DNA of 64,000 nt from Larkinella knui (GCF_003858645.1 NZ_RQJP01000003.1:558001-622000), one strand, 5' to 3'. Shown: positions 53,426 through 62,902, numbered from the stretch's first letter. Translations and numbers: made by a program. The notes: a model not told the origin generated them from the sequence alone.

Positions 53426-54832
53426 ATGCAAAGCAAATTCATCATAACGCTCTTCGTCATGAGCAGTTATGCGGTTTGTCCCTCTTTTGCTCAGGCCCCA
53501 AAAGAGTACATCATCCTGGCAGGTAAAATCCAACATGTTGATCCCCTGCCTACGGGAGAAAAAACAATTGTACTTACTCCCCCATTCGGTTCAAACCAAC
53601 CAAAAAAGTTGATCCCATTGACCGATGATGGGTCGTTTGTTGATACCCTTAGTACTGGCAGTGGGGAATACATTATCTGGGATGGGAAAAACCCTGTGCC
53701 ACTCTATTTGAACCAATCAAAAAGATATACGATCAGCTATGATGCGGATACTTTCAGAAAGGGCACGGTCGAACTGGGTGGTGATGATGCACCCATCAAT
53801 CAGTATTTCATTGCCAAACAGCAGCAACGCGTTTTTATCGACCGTCTAAATACCAAACGGTCAGAAGCCGAGTTCAGGCAACTTATTGGAGGTATCAGGC
53901 AGCAAGCCATGGCTCGATTACAAACAGCCCAACTACCTCACGAGTTACGCTCAGCCCAGGCAAAAGCGATTCAGTACGAGTATCTTTATGAACTCCACCA
54001 TTTTCTTTACCTTAAAAAAGAAGCCAACTCGGCTTTTACGCCTTCAATAGAGTCCGAGAAGGAGTTGACCATTGATTACTTAAACGAGACGGATTACCGG
54101 CAGGATGGCTATTATAGAAATCTGGTCCATAACTATTACATGGTGCAGTTAAACCGTTTGGAGAACGAAAAAAAGAAAGCAAATCCCTCTTACTCCCCGT
54201 TACAAAACAGGCTAAAATTACTTTCTTTGATCGTACCCAATGAGTCGATCAAAAATGGCCTCATCACCGAAAGGGCCATGTATGAGCTGAAAGAAGTCAA
54301 GGATGTCGAAGCTTACTATCAGGACTTCCAAATTTATTACACCGGTGCTGACGAAGTATTCAAGGCCGACATGGCGGATGCCTATCTGCGATTAAGCAAG
54401 TTAAAAGTGGGCAAACCTTCTCCCGAGTTTGTCAATTACAGAAATTACCAGGGTGGTACGACCTCCCTGAAAGCGTTTAGAGGCAAGTACGTTTACATTG
54501 ATCTATGGGCTAGCTGGTGTGGCAATTGTTGGGGAGAGATGCCTTTCCTGAAAAAACTGGAGCAAACTTACCAAGGCAAGAATATTGTTTTTGTGAGCAT
54601 CTCGATAGATAAAGATGTTCACAAGTGGGCGGCTACCATAAAACAGAAAAAGATGGATGGTATTCAATTGCTGGCCAATCCGGCCGATCCATCCTTTACT
54701 AGAGAATATGCCGTAAACGGTATACCGAGATATATTTTGTTGGATCCGAATGGTGCCATCGTAGCCTACAGTGCCCCCCGCCCCTCCGAAACAGGCGAAT
54801 TAGCGGCCTTGTTAGCAAAAGTGGGCTTATAA
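53426..54832 (+). CDS. TlpA family thioredoxin-like protein
   Basis: This 468-residue exported protein has a signal peptide (about 1-23, VCPSFAQ), an N-terminal beta-sandwich (about 25-120) resembling the DUF4369 type, and a helical middle part. The C-terminal TlpA/ResA-like thioredoxin domain (about 330-468) has the redox motif Cys365-Gly-Asn-Cys368 in WASWCGNCWGEMPF and the cis-Pro loop NGIPRYILLDPNG. It probably reduces or isomerises disulfides in the periplasm. The function of this Bacteroidota architecture is generally not known in detail. Confidence 0.92.
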   Translation: MQSKFIITLFVMSSYAVCPSFAQAPKEYIILAGKIQHVDPLPTGEKTIVLTPPFGSNQPKKLIPLTDDGSFVDTLSTGSGEYIIWDGKNPVPLYLNQSKRYTISYDADTFRKGTVELGGDDAPINQYFIAKQQQRVFIDRLNTKRSEAEFRQLIGGIRQQAMARLQTAQLPHELRSAQAKAIQYEYLYELHHFLYLKKEANSAFTPSIESEKELTIDYLNETDYRQDGYYRNLVHNYYMVQLNRLENEKKKANPSYSPLQNRLKLLSLIVPNESIKNGLITERAMYELKEVKDVEAYYQDFQIYYTGADEVFKADMADAYLRLSKLKVGKPSPEFVNYRNYQGGTTSLKAFRGKYVYIDLWASWCGNCWGEMPFLKKLEQTYQGKNIVFVSISIDKDVHKWAATIKQKKMDGIQLLANPADPSFTREYAVNGIPRYILLDPNGAIVAYSAPRPSETGELAALLAKVGL

Positions 54833-54892
54833 TAGCTTGTTAGGTGATATAGCAGACAAAAACCTTGTCGCACGAGCCAATAGTCTCATATT

Positions 54893-55054
54893 GCCATCCG
54901 CCGGGCGGCCCAGACACGAATCAATCGCAACCACGCACCGTATACCATTTTCAGCATCCTAGGTGAGTTCGTGACCGGGGTGGAGCGCTACTGCGATGCC
55001 GACGCAGACAGTTTTACAAACGTAAAACCAACATCACACAGAAGTTATAAAATC
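54893..55054 (+). repeat. Interspersed repeat family 2, longest copy
   Basis: The 5' half shares CGCCGGGCGGCC, CACGAATC, CATTTTCAGCATC and GTGAGTTCGTGA with 46841. The 3' half (ACTGCGATGCCGACGCAGAC, AGTTTTAC, GAAGTTA) matches 61861. One frame of the 3' half reads LRCRRRQFYKRKTN and corresponds to LRYRRRKFYLRRTT in the copy at 61861, which suggests a coding relic. Confidence 0.6.
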
Positions 55055-55128
55055 CTGGAGTAGACTGTCGCATTAAACGCCCATTCCGGCGTTCACACCG
55101 TTTAATTCAGTTTCCTTGAAATTGGAAA

Positions 55129-55240
55129 AGGAAATAAGAGCGAAGCCCAATCAGCAATTCATACCTTTCTGGCCCTACCAACTATCGGAACAGATATGGG
55201 GCTCAACTTGGGTCAGCATACTGGTCAGAAAATGCATAGC
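55129..55240 (+). repeat. Interspersed repeat family 1, copy F
   Basis: It starts with AAATAAGAGCGAAGCCCAAT as copy E. It continues with CAGCAATTCATACCTTTCTG, GCCCTACCAACTATC, ATGGGGCTCAACTTGGGTCA and CTGGTCAGAAAATGC. Confidence 0.7.
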
Positions 55241-55518
55241 CAGTACCTATATGGCTGACTAGTGTTGTCCTGTTATCCTGCTCCCCGGTATGGAACAAAA
55301 CTCCAAAACAGCCTTTTCAAGCGGAAATTCAGTAGAAGAACCAGAAAAAGAAGGTACATTACTGCCAAACAGTATTGACCAGCTAAAACTTTAGTGAGAT
55401 AATGGGTGATTAGGATTAGAAACAAAATTACAGGGTATATGAGCTTGATCCATTAACAGTACCATCTCCAGCTATTTGCCAGACAATATTAATTGGCTTT
55501 GTACCTTGAAAAGTGTAG

Positions 55519-55878
55519 CTATTCGATCTTAACTAAGTTTCCGAATTTATCGAATAATTCAAAGACAGTTATAGGACCGGAATAGCCCGTCCAAGTAACT
55601 TGAATAGAGCCATCCTGGTGATTGGAGTCTAAGTTAAGAATGTAAATTATTTGTGTAACTGAACGAAAATTTAGATGAGATTTCCATAGCAATCTCGTGA
55701 TCGATCCCATCATCATTTTTAATCCCATCTATATAAACCGTCACATTACTTTTGCCGCATTCAATATATGCCGTTTGCCCATCGGTGTATCATCAATGTT
55801 CACTCCGGAAGGTCGTGCCCTGGCAACACGCATGGTTACTACTAGCAAGACGGGAAGAAAGTAGAACGTGTTTTTCAT
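55519..55878 (-). pseudogene. Frameshifted small secreted protein gene
   Basis: From ATG 55878 the frame gives a signal peptide (MKNTFYFLPVLLVVTMRVAR) and then RPSGVNIDDTP. A frame change then restores DGQTAYIECGKSNVTVYIDG and KNDDGIDHEIAMEISSKFSF, and a second change gives HQDGSIQVTWTGYSGPITVF and a short end. The three parts together make one exported protein of about 110 residues, rich in beta-strands. The family is not recognised. It is an inactivated gene or contains sequencing errors at two places. Confidence 0.6.
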
Positions 55879-55931
55879 GATGTGTTGTCGGTTTTACATT
55901 AATTTGTTCGAATAATTTTACTTAGATGAAC

Positions 55932-55973
55932 ATGCACCCGTATTGAAATACTAGTATTTCAATACGGGTGCAT
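55932..55973. repeat. 42-bp perfect palindrome
   Basis: Two 21-nt halves with no spacer are perfect reverse complements around CTAG, starting ATGCACCCGTATTG. On the + strand TTGTTTTT follows. It is 53 bp upstream of the start of the frameshifted gene at 55878, so a regulator site, a terminator or a mobile-element end are all possible. Confidence 0.85.
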
Positions 55974-56254
55974 TGTTTTTAATTCTTATTTAATCCCTGT
56001 ATAATTTATTTAAAATGCTTTAAAAGCTTCGCAGAAACGACGCATCATGTTCGCCTTTTTGATGATTATATTTTTATAAATCAGGATATTAGTAAACAAC
56101 TATCTGATTTTTATTTTTTTCTAAACACAACTTTAACCGACAGAACGCAACTACTTAAAGTCCGTCCCGATTGCTATTTTCAATTTATAGAAGAAAGAAT
56201 TAATCTATAACTGAGGCTACTTCCTTCTTTCGGACGAAGCTTTTAACCAGCATG

Positions 56255-56430
56255 TTATTGCTCCAGTACCTTATTTTGTTCCTGAATCGCTACCCGCAGT
56301 TGTGCTAAATTAGTAAAGACCGCTCGGGCGGCCCCGTTGGTTCTTCCAGCTATGCTTTAGATAACTCCAGACCAGTTCTACCAAATTTAAGGTCCGGACT
56401 ATCGGCCATCCAAAGTAAAAGCTGCCCAGA
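56255..56430 (-). pseudogene. IS630-type transposase, decayed 3' end
   Basis: On the minus strand the frames read MADSPDL, then after a shift NLVELVWSYLKHSWKNQRG, and after another shift FTNLAQLRVAIQEQNKVLEQ before the stop TAA at 56255. The block S-P-D-L-N-x-V-E-x-V-W-S-Y-L-K is the hallmark of the last catalytic motif of IS630-family transposases (the D-D-E type, in which E is this Glu). Two frameshifts and the missing 5' part make it a relic. Confidence 0.75.
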
Positions 56431-56589
56431 AAACCGGCTTTATTTTGATATAGCAGAAAAATAATTAATTTTTAAATACTCTAGGTAGGGAGAAGTTTCT
56501 CCTCGTCTGCTTTTGCGACATATGAACACCATTTTTCTTACTACCAATTAGTTTCCTATTTTATTATTCACCTTTATTCCTATTCACGT

Positions 56590-59500
56590 ATGCCCAAAAT
56601 CATTACCATCAAAAGAAAAGGATCCTTATTCCTTTTGTGCAACCTGCTTTTTAGCCTAGGCCTTTATGCACAGGTGAAGGTTTCCGGAAAGGTAACCGAT
56701 GCCTCAGGGGCCACATTGCCCGGGGTGAGTGTGATCGTTAAAGAGACAACGATCGGCACTGTCACCAATTCCGATGGGATTTTTACCATCCCAAATGTTC
56801 CTAATGCAAATTCGACCCTGGTATTCTCCTTTATCGGATACACCACCCAGGAAACCGTTGTGGGCAACAGGAAAGTTATTAACATTAACCTGGCCGCGGC
56901 AGACAATCAGCTTAGCGAAGTAGTCGTTATCGGGTACGGTACCGCTAAGAAAAACACGCTTACTGGTGCGGTATCACAGGTTGATTCTAAAATTATTTCT
57001 GTGCAGGCAAACTCCACGGTTACCAGAGCCCTTGAAGGTGTGGTCCCCGGGATTCAGGTTGCTTCCATTGATGGCCAGCCCGGTCTGGACATGGGTATTC
57101 GTTTACGCGGAGCGGGCTCTACCAGCCAGAACAGTTCCAATGCCCTGATCGTGATCGATGGTGTGCCCACTGAATACCCCAATGCACTGTCTTCCATCAA
57201 TCCAAAGGACATCGAAAGCATCAGCGTGCTGAAAGATGCCGCTTCCACTGCCGTTTACGGTTCGCGTGGAGCAAATGGGGTCGTGCTTGTGACTACTAAA
57301 AAAGGAGCAAGAGGCAAACCGAATATTTCGGTAGAAACCCGGGCTGGATTCAATTACCTGGGTGGATTGCGGTTTGATATTATTGATGATGCCAAAGACA
57401 TTTATGAACATGCCTGGCTGGCCATCTACAACTCCGCACGCTACGGTGTGAACGGCGGATCATCTACCGACGGTAAATTCACGACGAATGTGGCCAATCC
57501 AAACATGTCTCATGAAGCGGCCGGTTTGTTTGCCAGTTCCCATTTATTCGATTACACGGGATCAAAGACAAACTTTGCCCAGAACCTGTTGGGGAACTAC
57601 ATGGCTTATGACGTGCCGGGCGCTGTGTATACCACCACCGGTAGCGGAGCCAATGCCAGTGCGACCATGTCGGGTGCGTACCTGATTGACCCTGTCACGG
57701 GCAAGTTGAATCCGAATGCAAGACCACTTTGGCAAGCCGGATCGTACAAGGATTACTTTTTCGAAAAAATGTTCCGTCAGGAGCATGCTATATCGGCAAG
57801 CGGTGGCTCCGATAAAATGGATTACTTTGTTTCGGTGGGCATGCTGGAAGATCCTTCTTATATCAGAGGGTCGGCATTCAAGCGTTACAACGCACGTACA
57901 AATGTTAATGCACAAATCACCAGCTGGCTGAAAGTAGGAACAAATCTGGGTTACAGTATGCGGAATACCCTATCTCCGGCTACCCGTTTCGGACGCAACC
58001 CCGGAACCGTGCAGCAAAACGTGTTCAGGTGGGTGAATGGGCAGAATCAACTCGTACCGTTGTTCGCCAGAGACCTTGCGGGAAATATCCGTAAAAATCC
58101 GAACGGCACCGACATGGTGTCTGATAATGCGAATGATAGCTATTCACCCCTTGGCGTTCAGCCCGGTACTTTCCCGAACGGAACCACCAGCCAACCGCTT
58201 TATGCAACCAACCTGATCGACCTGTTGGATAAAGACATCGATAACAGGGAATCGCACGACTTGAACCTTAAAGGGTATTTCACGGTGAATTTCCTCAAGA
58301 ATTTCAGCTTTACAAACAACATTTCGTATGACCGCTTTACGGAAGTGCGGACGCGTTACGGTACGCCTGAGACGGGAGCTGTGGTGGGTATAGGTGCGAT
58401 TGGAAAGTATTATACGAACACCGGCGTTTTCAACACGCAACAACTGCTGAACTGGGGTCAGGAATTTGGCCGCCACTCCGTTACGGCACTGGCTGCACAT
58501 GAATTCTACCAATATAAAAGTGATCTGCTGAACTTTGCCTCTGCGTATTCTCTGATCAATGGGTTTACCGGCGCAGGTAACTTCACCAGCCGGTACAATA
58601 CAGCGGGCGCACCCTTCGGTGTTCCGGGTTATGGTGGAGACATCACGGCCATGGATAGCTATTTTGGCCGGGCGGTGTACAACTATGACGAAAAGTATTT
58701 TGTGGAAGGCTCACTGCGCAGAGACGGTTCGTCTAAATTCCGATTTAAAGAGAATCGCTGGGGTACATTCTGGTCTGTTGGTGGTGGATGGCGTATTTCT
58801 CAGGAAAAATTCATGCAGAGATTCAATAACGTCATCAACGAATTGAAAGTACGGGCCAGCTATGGGGTGATCGGTAACCAGAGCGGTATCAGCAACTACT
58901 CGGGTTATCAGACCTGGAGCTACGGTGCGGTTTACACCAGTTCAACGGCTGGAGCAGGTGTTCCTGCAACGTACACACTTCAGCAAGGTGCTGCCGTAAA
59001 TGATAAATTAACCTGGGAAAACACGCATACGTTTGATGCCGGTATCGATTTCACCCTTTTAAACAGGAGATTGAGTGGAACCATAGATGTCTACAACAAG
59101 AATACGGTAAACTCCGTGTTTGCACAGCCTATTGCCTCTTCAATGGGACAAGCTTCACTCACCCTGAACAGCGCTGAAATTGTCAACCGCGGTGTGGAAG
59201 TTGCCTTGGACATCAAACTCATCCAAAGCAAAAATTTCAACTGGAGCATCGGATTGAACGGTACCCACTACCGCACCATTCTGACTAAATTTCCCAAAAG
59301 TGTCGGTTCGCCATCACTGGGCGGAAACTTTACAGGCTCCATCGATGGCTGGGGAATTGCAAATGGCGGTGCTAACAACTCCGGCCAGATCATGTACCTG
59401 CGTGGTGAAAATAAGGATTACTACAACCTCTATCTCTACAAGTACGCAGGAGTGGAACAGAGCACCGGTTTGCCCTTGTTCAATCACACCGTTACGCAGG

Positions 59501-60120
59501 AAGACCAGGATGCAGGACGCTTTACGGATAGTAAAGTGGGATCCATTGTTAGCACAGCTAACTACACGCTGGCCAACCGGTATGAAATGGGTAGTGCCAT
59601 TCCAAAAATTATTGGTGGCTTTACAACACGCTTACAATATAAAGGTTTCGACTTCACCGCTATCCTGGCCTACCAGCTGGGGGGGAAATTCCTGAGTGTG
59701 GAATATGCCAACAACCTGTACCGATCGGGGAACATCGGGAACGCATTGTCGAAAGAAGTCTTGGGAAATACCTGGACACCTGAGAACAAAGATGCCAAAT
59801 TCCCGATGGCATTTTATGGGGATACGTTCTATACGGGCGGGTCTACCTTTGGGGCATGGCAGTATACCGATCTGGCTTTATTCAGCGCTTCTTATCTGAA
59901 TATCAAAAACCTCGCCCTGGGTTATACGTTTAGTGGCCCCATTCTGGAAAGGTTGAAAACAAAAAGTATACGGGTGTATGCATCCGGCGACAACCTGACC
60001 ATGTTGACGGCTCACTCCGGTATAGATCCGCGCATGTCGCTGGTTGGTGGAATGGAAGTAGGGGCCGCCGTGTATCTGCCTATGAGCACCTTTTCGGTGG
60101 GTATTAATTTAAACTTTTAA
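56590..60120 (+). CDS. SusC/RagA-type TonB-linked transporter without STN domain
   Basis: This 1176-residue protein has a signal peptide (about 1-28, LLFSLGLYAQ), a carboxypeptidase-D-like domain (about 29-115, VSGKVTDASGATLPGVSVIV), the TonB-box-like QLSEVVVIGYGTAKK, the plug (LKDAASTAVYGSRGANGVVL) and the full barrel ending in TFSVGINLNF. It has no STN, and no sigma/FecR genes are near. It is coupled to the SusD gene by an overlapping TAATG. The surrounding repeats and the IS630 relic suggest this pair was acquired or moved. The ligand is unknown. Confidence 0.96.
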   Translation: MPKIITIKRKGSLFLLCNLLFSLGLYAQVKVSGKVTDASGATLPGVSVIVKETTIGTVTNSDGIFTIPNVPNANSTLVFSFIGYTTQETVVGNRKVININLAAADNQLSEVVVIGYGTAKKNTLTGAVSQVDSKIISVQANSTVTRALEGVVPGIQVASIDGQPGLDMGIRLRGAGSTSQNSSNALIVIDGVPTEYPNALSSINPKDIESISVLKDAASTAVYGSRGANGVVLVTTKKGARGKPNISVETRAGFNYLGGLRFDIIDDAKDIYEHAWLAIYNSARYGVNGGSSTDGKFTTNVANPNMSHEAAGLFASSHLFDYTGSKTNFAQNLLGNYMAYDVPGAVYTTTGSGANASATMSGAYLIDPVTGKLNPNARPLWQAGSYKDYFFEKMFRQEHAISASGGSDKMDYFVSVGMLEDPSYIRGSAFKRYNARTNVNAQITSWLKVGTNLGYSMRNTLSPATRFGRNPGTVQQNVFRWVNGQNQLVPLFARDLAGNIRKNPNGTDMVSDNANDSYSPLGVQPGTFPNGTTSQPLYATNLIDLLDKDIDNRESHDLNLKGYFTVNFLKNFSFTNNISYDRFTEVRTRYGTPETGAVVGIGAIGKYYTNTGVFNTQQLLNWGQEFGRHSVTALAAHEFYQYKSDLLNFASAYSLINGFTGAGNFTSRYNTAGAPFGVPGYGGDITAMDSYFGRAVYNYDEKYFVEGSLRRDGSSKFRFKENRWGTFWSVGGGWRISQEKFMQRFNNVINELKVRASYGVIGNQSGISNYSGYQTWSYGAVYTSSTAGAGVPATYTLQQGAAVNDKLTWENTHTFDAGIDFTLLNRRLSGTIDVYNKNTVNSVFAQPIASSMGQASLTLNSAEIVNRGVEVALDIKLIQSKNFNWSIGLNGTHYRTILTKFPKSVGSPSLGGNFTGSIDGWGIANGGANNSGQIMYLRGENKDYYNLYLYKYAGVEQSTGLPLFNHTVTQEDQDAGRFTDSKVGSIVSTANYTLANRYEMGSAIPKIIGGFTTRLQYKGFDFTAILAYQLGGKFLSVEYANNLYRSGNIGNALSKEVLGNTWTPENKDAKFPMAFYGDTFYTGGSTFGAWQYTDLALFSASYLNIKNLALGYTFSGPILERLKTKSIRVYASGDNLTMLTAHSGIDPRMSLVGGMEVGAAVYLPMSTFSVGINLNF

Positions 60121-61751
60121 TGAGTCGAATGATGAGAATTCTAACTAACTATATAACAGGTTTGGCAGTTTCGGGTATGCTGCTATTTTCTGGGTGTGCC
60201 GATAAGCTGGAAGTGGAGCCACCACACAGCATTTCCGACAAGCAAATAGCCGAACTTCTGGCGTCGGGTGACGAGGCCAAGATCCGGATCGTCATGGGTG
60301 GAATGGCCAACGGCATGCCCCTGCTGTTCAACAACGTGGGTGCCACAGGTGCGGGCGTTGCGGACATGTATTATTCCAATCAGGGACTGGATGTCAATCG
60401 CTCTATTGAAGGAAATGATATCATTCTGGGCGATCAGGAAGGGCTGAACGTACTCTCCGGTTCAATCGAATATCAGCTCGGTGATTTCATTGGATCTGCC
60501 AACGCAAAGAATTTTGCTTACTGGAAGTATGGCTGGTTTTGTATTACGACTGCTAACCAGATGCTCAATTATCTTCCGGATGAAACCGTAGCCAGCAACA
60601 ACTTTCTGAAGGAATGTAAAGCCAGAGGATTGTTTGCCAGAGCCTATGGGTACAGCTACCTGATGGAAAATTATCAGAACGCCTTCCTGCAGGGCGGAAA
60701 GGACAAACTTGGCCTTCCGTTGTATGACCGGTTTCAACCCACGCAGGAAAACAAGCCCCGTTCATCGGCTGTAGAGACGTATGCCTTTATCAAAAATGAC
60801 CTGAACCGTGCCCTTGCCTTGTTTAAAGAGGCTGGGATTGGCTATACTACTGATCTAACGGATATCGATCTGGCTGTGGTCAATTTCCTGCTGGCACGTG
60901 TATCGATATGGACTGGGGACTGGGCTACTGCGATCAGTGCGTGCAATGAGATTCTGGCAAAGTATCCAACGCTTCTGAGCCAGGCACAGTACGGAGGGAA
61001 GAACATAGGCACCGCAGCAGCGCCCGAAATAAGGCCGGAAACCAATGGCTTTCTCAATAATGCGCAAAATCCGGAGGTCATTTTAGGTTTCCCGCTTGGT
61101 GCTGCTAACCCTTACTTTCTTGCTTACATGAATCCTTTCGGCAGAGGGAACGGAGGGCTGGAAAGAGCTTACAAGCGGATTGATAACCGACTGTATGAAA
61201 AAATAGCACCCAATGATTTCCGTAAAGATGCATTTTCGCTGGAACCCATTGGCAACTACGCCTATCCGCCCAACAACACGGTTTCATTTATCCCTTCTTA
61301 CACGAACCTGAAATTCGCAGCTACCCACGGATTGAACAGCAACAACAAAATTGATGTGGGGGCTTCAACGGCGTATTACATGCGTACGTCGGAAGTACTG
61401 CTTATGAAAGCGGAAGCTGAAGCGATGTCGCCAGCCACAGAAGCCGCTGCCAAAGCAACGCTCGACAGGCTGTTGGCTGCCCGTACCAGAACAGGAATGA
61501 CACCGCTAACGACAGCTACTTATCCTGCGATGCAGGGGCTCACCACGTTACAAATGGTGCAGCTACAAACCCGCATCGAACTATGGGGTGAAGGCGGCCG
61601 CGAGTTCTACAATAACAAGCGCTGGAATATCCCTGTGGACAGAACCAGCTCTGCTAACCATGTTACCAAGTCCACTCTACCGGTAGCCAATATGACCCTT
61701 AAGATTCCCGAAGATGAAATTTTGTACAACCCGTTGGCTGTGCAGAATTAA
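60120..61751 (+). CDS. SusD/RagB family outer-membrane lipoprotein
   Basis: This 543-residue lipoprotein starts within the SusC stop codon; an ATG at 60129 or 60132 is also possible. The lipobox is LAVSGMLLFSGCADKLEVEP (Cys near residue 26). The helical core is present (ECKARGLFARAYGYSYLMEN, NFLLARVSIWTGDWATAISA), as are the C-terminal RIELWGEGGREFYNNKRW and LKIPEDEILYNPL. It is a member of the SusD-like group with the GREF-type C-terminal motif. It is the partner of the SusC upstream and ends the unit before a strong terminator. Confidence 0.95.
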   Translation: MSRMMRILTNYITGLAVSGMLLFSGCADKLEVEPPHSISDKQIAELLASGDEAKIRIVMGGMANGMPLLFNNVGATGAGVADMYYSNQGLDVNRSIEGNDIILGDQEGLNVLSGSIEYQLGDFIGSANAKNFAYWKYGWFCITTANQMLNYLPDETVASNNFLKECKARGLFARAYGYSYLMENYQNAFLQGGKDKLGLPLYDRFQPTQENKPRSSAVETYAFIKNDLNRALALFKEAGIGYTTDLTDIDLAVVNFLLARVSIWTGDWATAISACNEILAKYPTLLSQAQYGGKNIGTAAAPEIRPETNGFLNNAQNPEVILGFPLGAANPYFLAYMNPFGRGNGGLERAYKRIDNRLYEKIAPNDFRKDAFSLEPIGNYAYPPNNTVSFIPSYTNLKFAATHGLNSNNKIDVGASTAYYMRTSEVLLMKAEAEAMSPATEAAAKATLDRLLAARTRTGMTPLTTATYPAMQGLTTLQMVQLQTRIELWGEGGREFYNNKRWNIPVDRTSSANHVTKSTLPVANMTLKIPEDEILYNPLAVQN

Positions 61752-61770
61752 TCAATTTTTGACGTTAAGA

Positions 61771-61808
61771 AAGAGAGGTGTTCCGCAAGGGCCACCTCTC
61801 TTTTTTTG
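61771..61808 (+). terminator. Rho-independent terminator after the orphan SusCD pair
   Basis: A 10-bp stem (AAGAGAGGTG at 61771-61780 with its complement at 61793-61802) has a 12-nt loop and runs into TTTTTTT. It is 19 bp after the SusD stop codon. Confidence 0.93.
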
Positions 61809-61860
61809 AGCTTTACAACATATTGAACCCCATAGGAAGATAGGGTCGTGATCCCTTTAA

Positions 61861-61955
61861 CGTGAGCCAGTGAACAGGAGACAGGGTGGTACGCCACTGC
61901 GATATCGGCGCAGAAAGTTTTACCTGCGTAGGACCACCCTTATCCGGAAGTTAAA
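61861..61955 (+). repeat. Interspersed repeat family 2, 3' half
   Basis: It shares GTGG, CGCCACTGCGATATCGGCGC, AGAAAGTTTTAC and GAAGTTA with 54893. The frame TPLRYRRRKFYLRRTTLIRK is open here and resembles the frame of the other copy. Confidence 0.55.
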
Positions 61956-62289
61956 ACTTAAAAAGCAACCTCTCGATCATACCTAAGCCACTCTTCTACG
62001 TATGCTCGCAGAAAGATAGTACCTCACCCTTTTCCATCTCTTGGAGTTTGAACACAATGGAAGGCAACCGCTAGACGGCTTAGCCAGAATAGCCCATCAG
62101 GAGACAAAACGAACAGAGATGCTTCACGTTAGCAAGCGTTTATCAACACCAGCTGGCATGCAAAAGGTCGTCAAACAAGTAGATTCTTGCAAATTTTGGT
62201 AGAACTGGTCTATCGGTCCCGTAGAGGGCCCTATTTTGCCTTCGAAAGAAAAGCCGCCACTTCGAAGAGATAGTTGACTTATCGCCTAT

Positions 62290-62850
62290 TCACTTACCTT
62301 TTTCAAACCGGTTAAGCCAGTCCGAAAAAGAAGCTGCCATTTTATGGATGAGCAATAAATTGACTGCCAGTAATAAGAAACCAGCAAGCAGATACACGCC
62401 TGCAATCGGTAAAGTAAACGACATACGATTAAATCCAAGGTATAGGATGTAAAGACAAACTGGCAGAAACAAGAGGCTCGTAACCATTCCAGGTACATAC
62501 CTGCGGAAAAATAGCCCTTGTCCAATATGCATGAGTAGGTGCACCGTGAACGCCAGAAACAGGGAATACCAGAGGTGAAACTGATTCGTCACTAAAGACA
62601 GCAGAGTGGTTAAACTGACAAGCAAAAACTCTTCGGCTACAGCCAGGGCAAAACCCTGCGTACTAAGCCGGTCAAAATGAGGCAGCAGCCGGTCGGCAAG
62701 CTTAGGTATTCGTTGCTTAATGACGTCCCGATTCCGGGTAATCCAGGCTTTTACGAAGAGTATTTCTTCAAAATCATGAATCATAAACAGAAACGGGAAT
62801 GACCAGAATAACATTCGTTGAAAATCAACCGTTGATTGAAATGGCTCCAT
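62290..62850 (-). CDS. HXXEE domain membrane protein
   Basis: This 186-residue inner-membrane protein has five or so transmembrane helices. The motif that names the family, HDFEE, is at residues 25-29 in FLFMIHDFEEILFVKAW. A second Glu pair (AVAEEFLLVSL) and a His pair in FTVHLLMHIGQGLFFRRY are also typical. The conserved acidic and His residues suggest a membrane metalloenzyme or transporter, but the function is not established. It starts 52 bp after the histidine-kinase gene and may be in the same unit. Confidence 0.85.
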   Translation of the reverse strand: MEPFQSTVDFQRMLFWSFPFLFMIHDFEEILFVKAWITRNRDVIKQRIPKLADRLLPHFDRLSTQGFALAVAEEFLLVSLTTLLSLVTNQFHLWYSLFLAFTVHLLMHIGQGLFFRRYVPGMVTSLLFLPVCLYILYLGFNRMSFTLPIAGVYLLAGFLLLAVNLLLIHKMAASFSDWLNRFEKGK

Positions 62851-62902
62851 AGCATGTCCGTACTAAATTGTTAATTTACAACCCGCATAAACACAGCCGA
62901 TT

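Larger units (their letters stand above)
54833..55518. other. Long intergenic region with copies of both repeat families
   Basis: This 686-bp gap contains family 2 (54893) and family 1 copy F (55129). I see no intact gene or RNA. Confidence 0.6.
55879..56589. other. Long intergenic region with palindrome and IS630 relic
   Basis: This AT-rich 711-bp gap before the orphan SusCD pair contains the palindrome at 55932 and the transposase relic at 56255. The promoter of the SusC gene is probably in the last 150 bp; no box could be assigned with confidence. Confidence 0.55.
61752..62289. other. Intergenic region with terminator, repeat and possible IS fragment
   Basis: In this 538-bp gap are the terminator at 61771 and a family 2 repeat. 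At 62190-62211 about 20 nt (GGTAGAACTGGTCT and flanks) are the same as part of the IS630 relic at 56255, on the opposite strand. No intact gene is seen. Confidence 0.55.
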
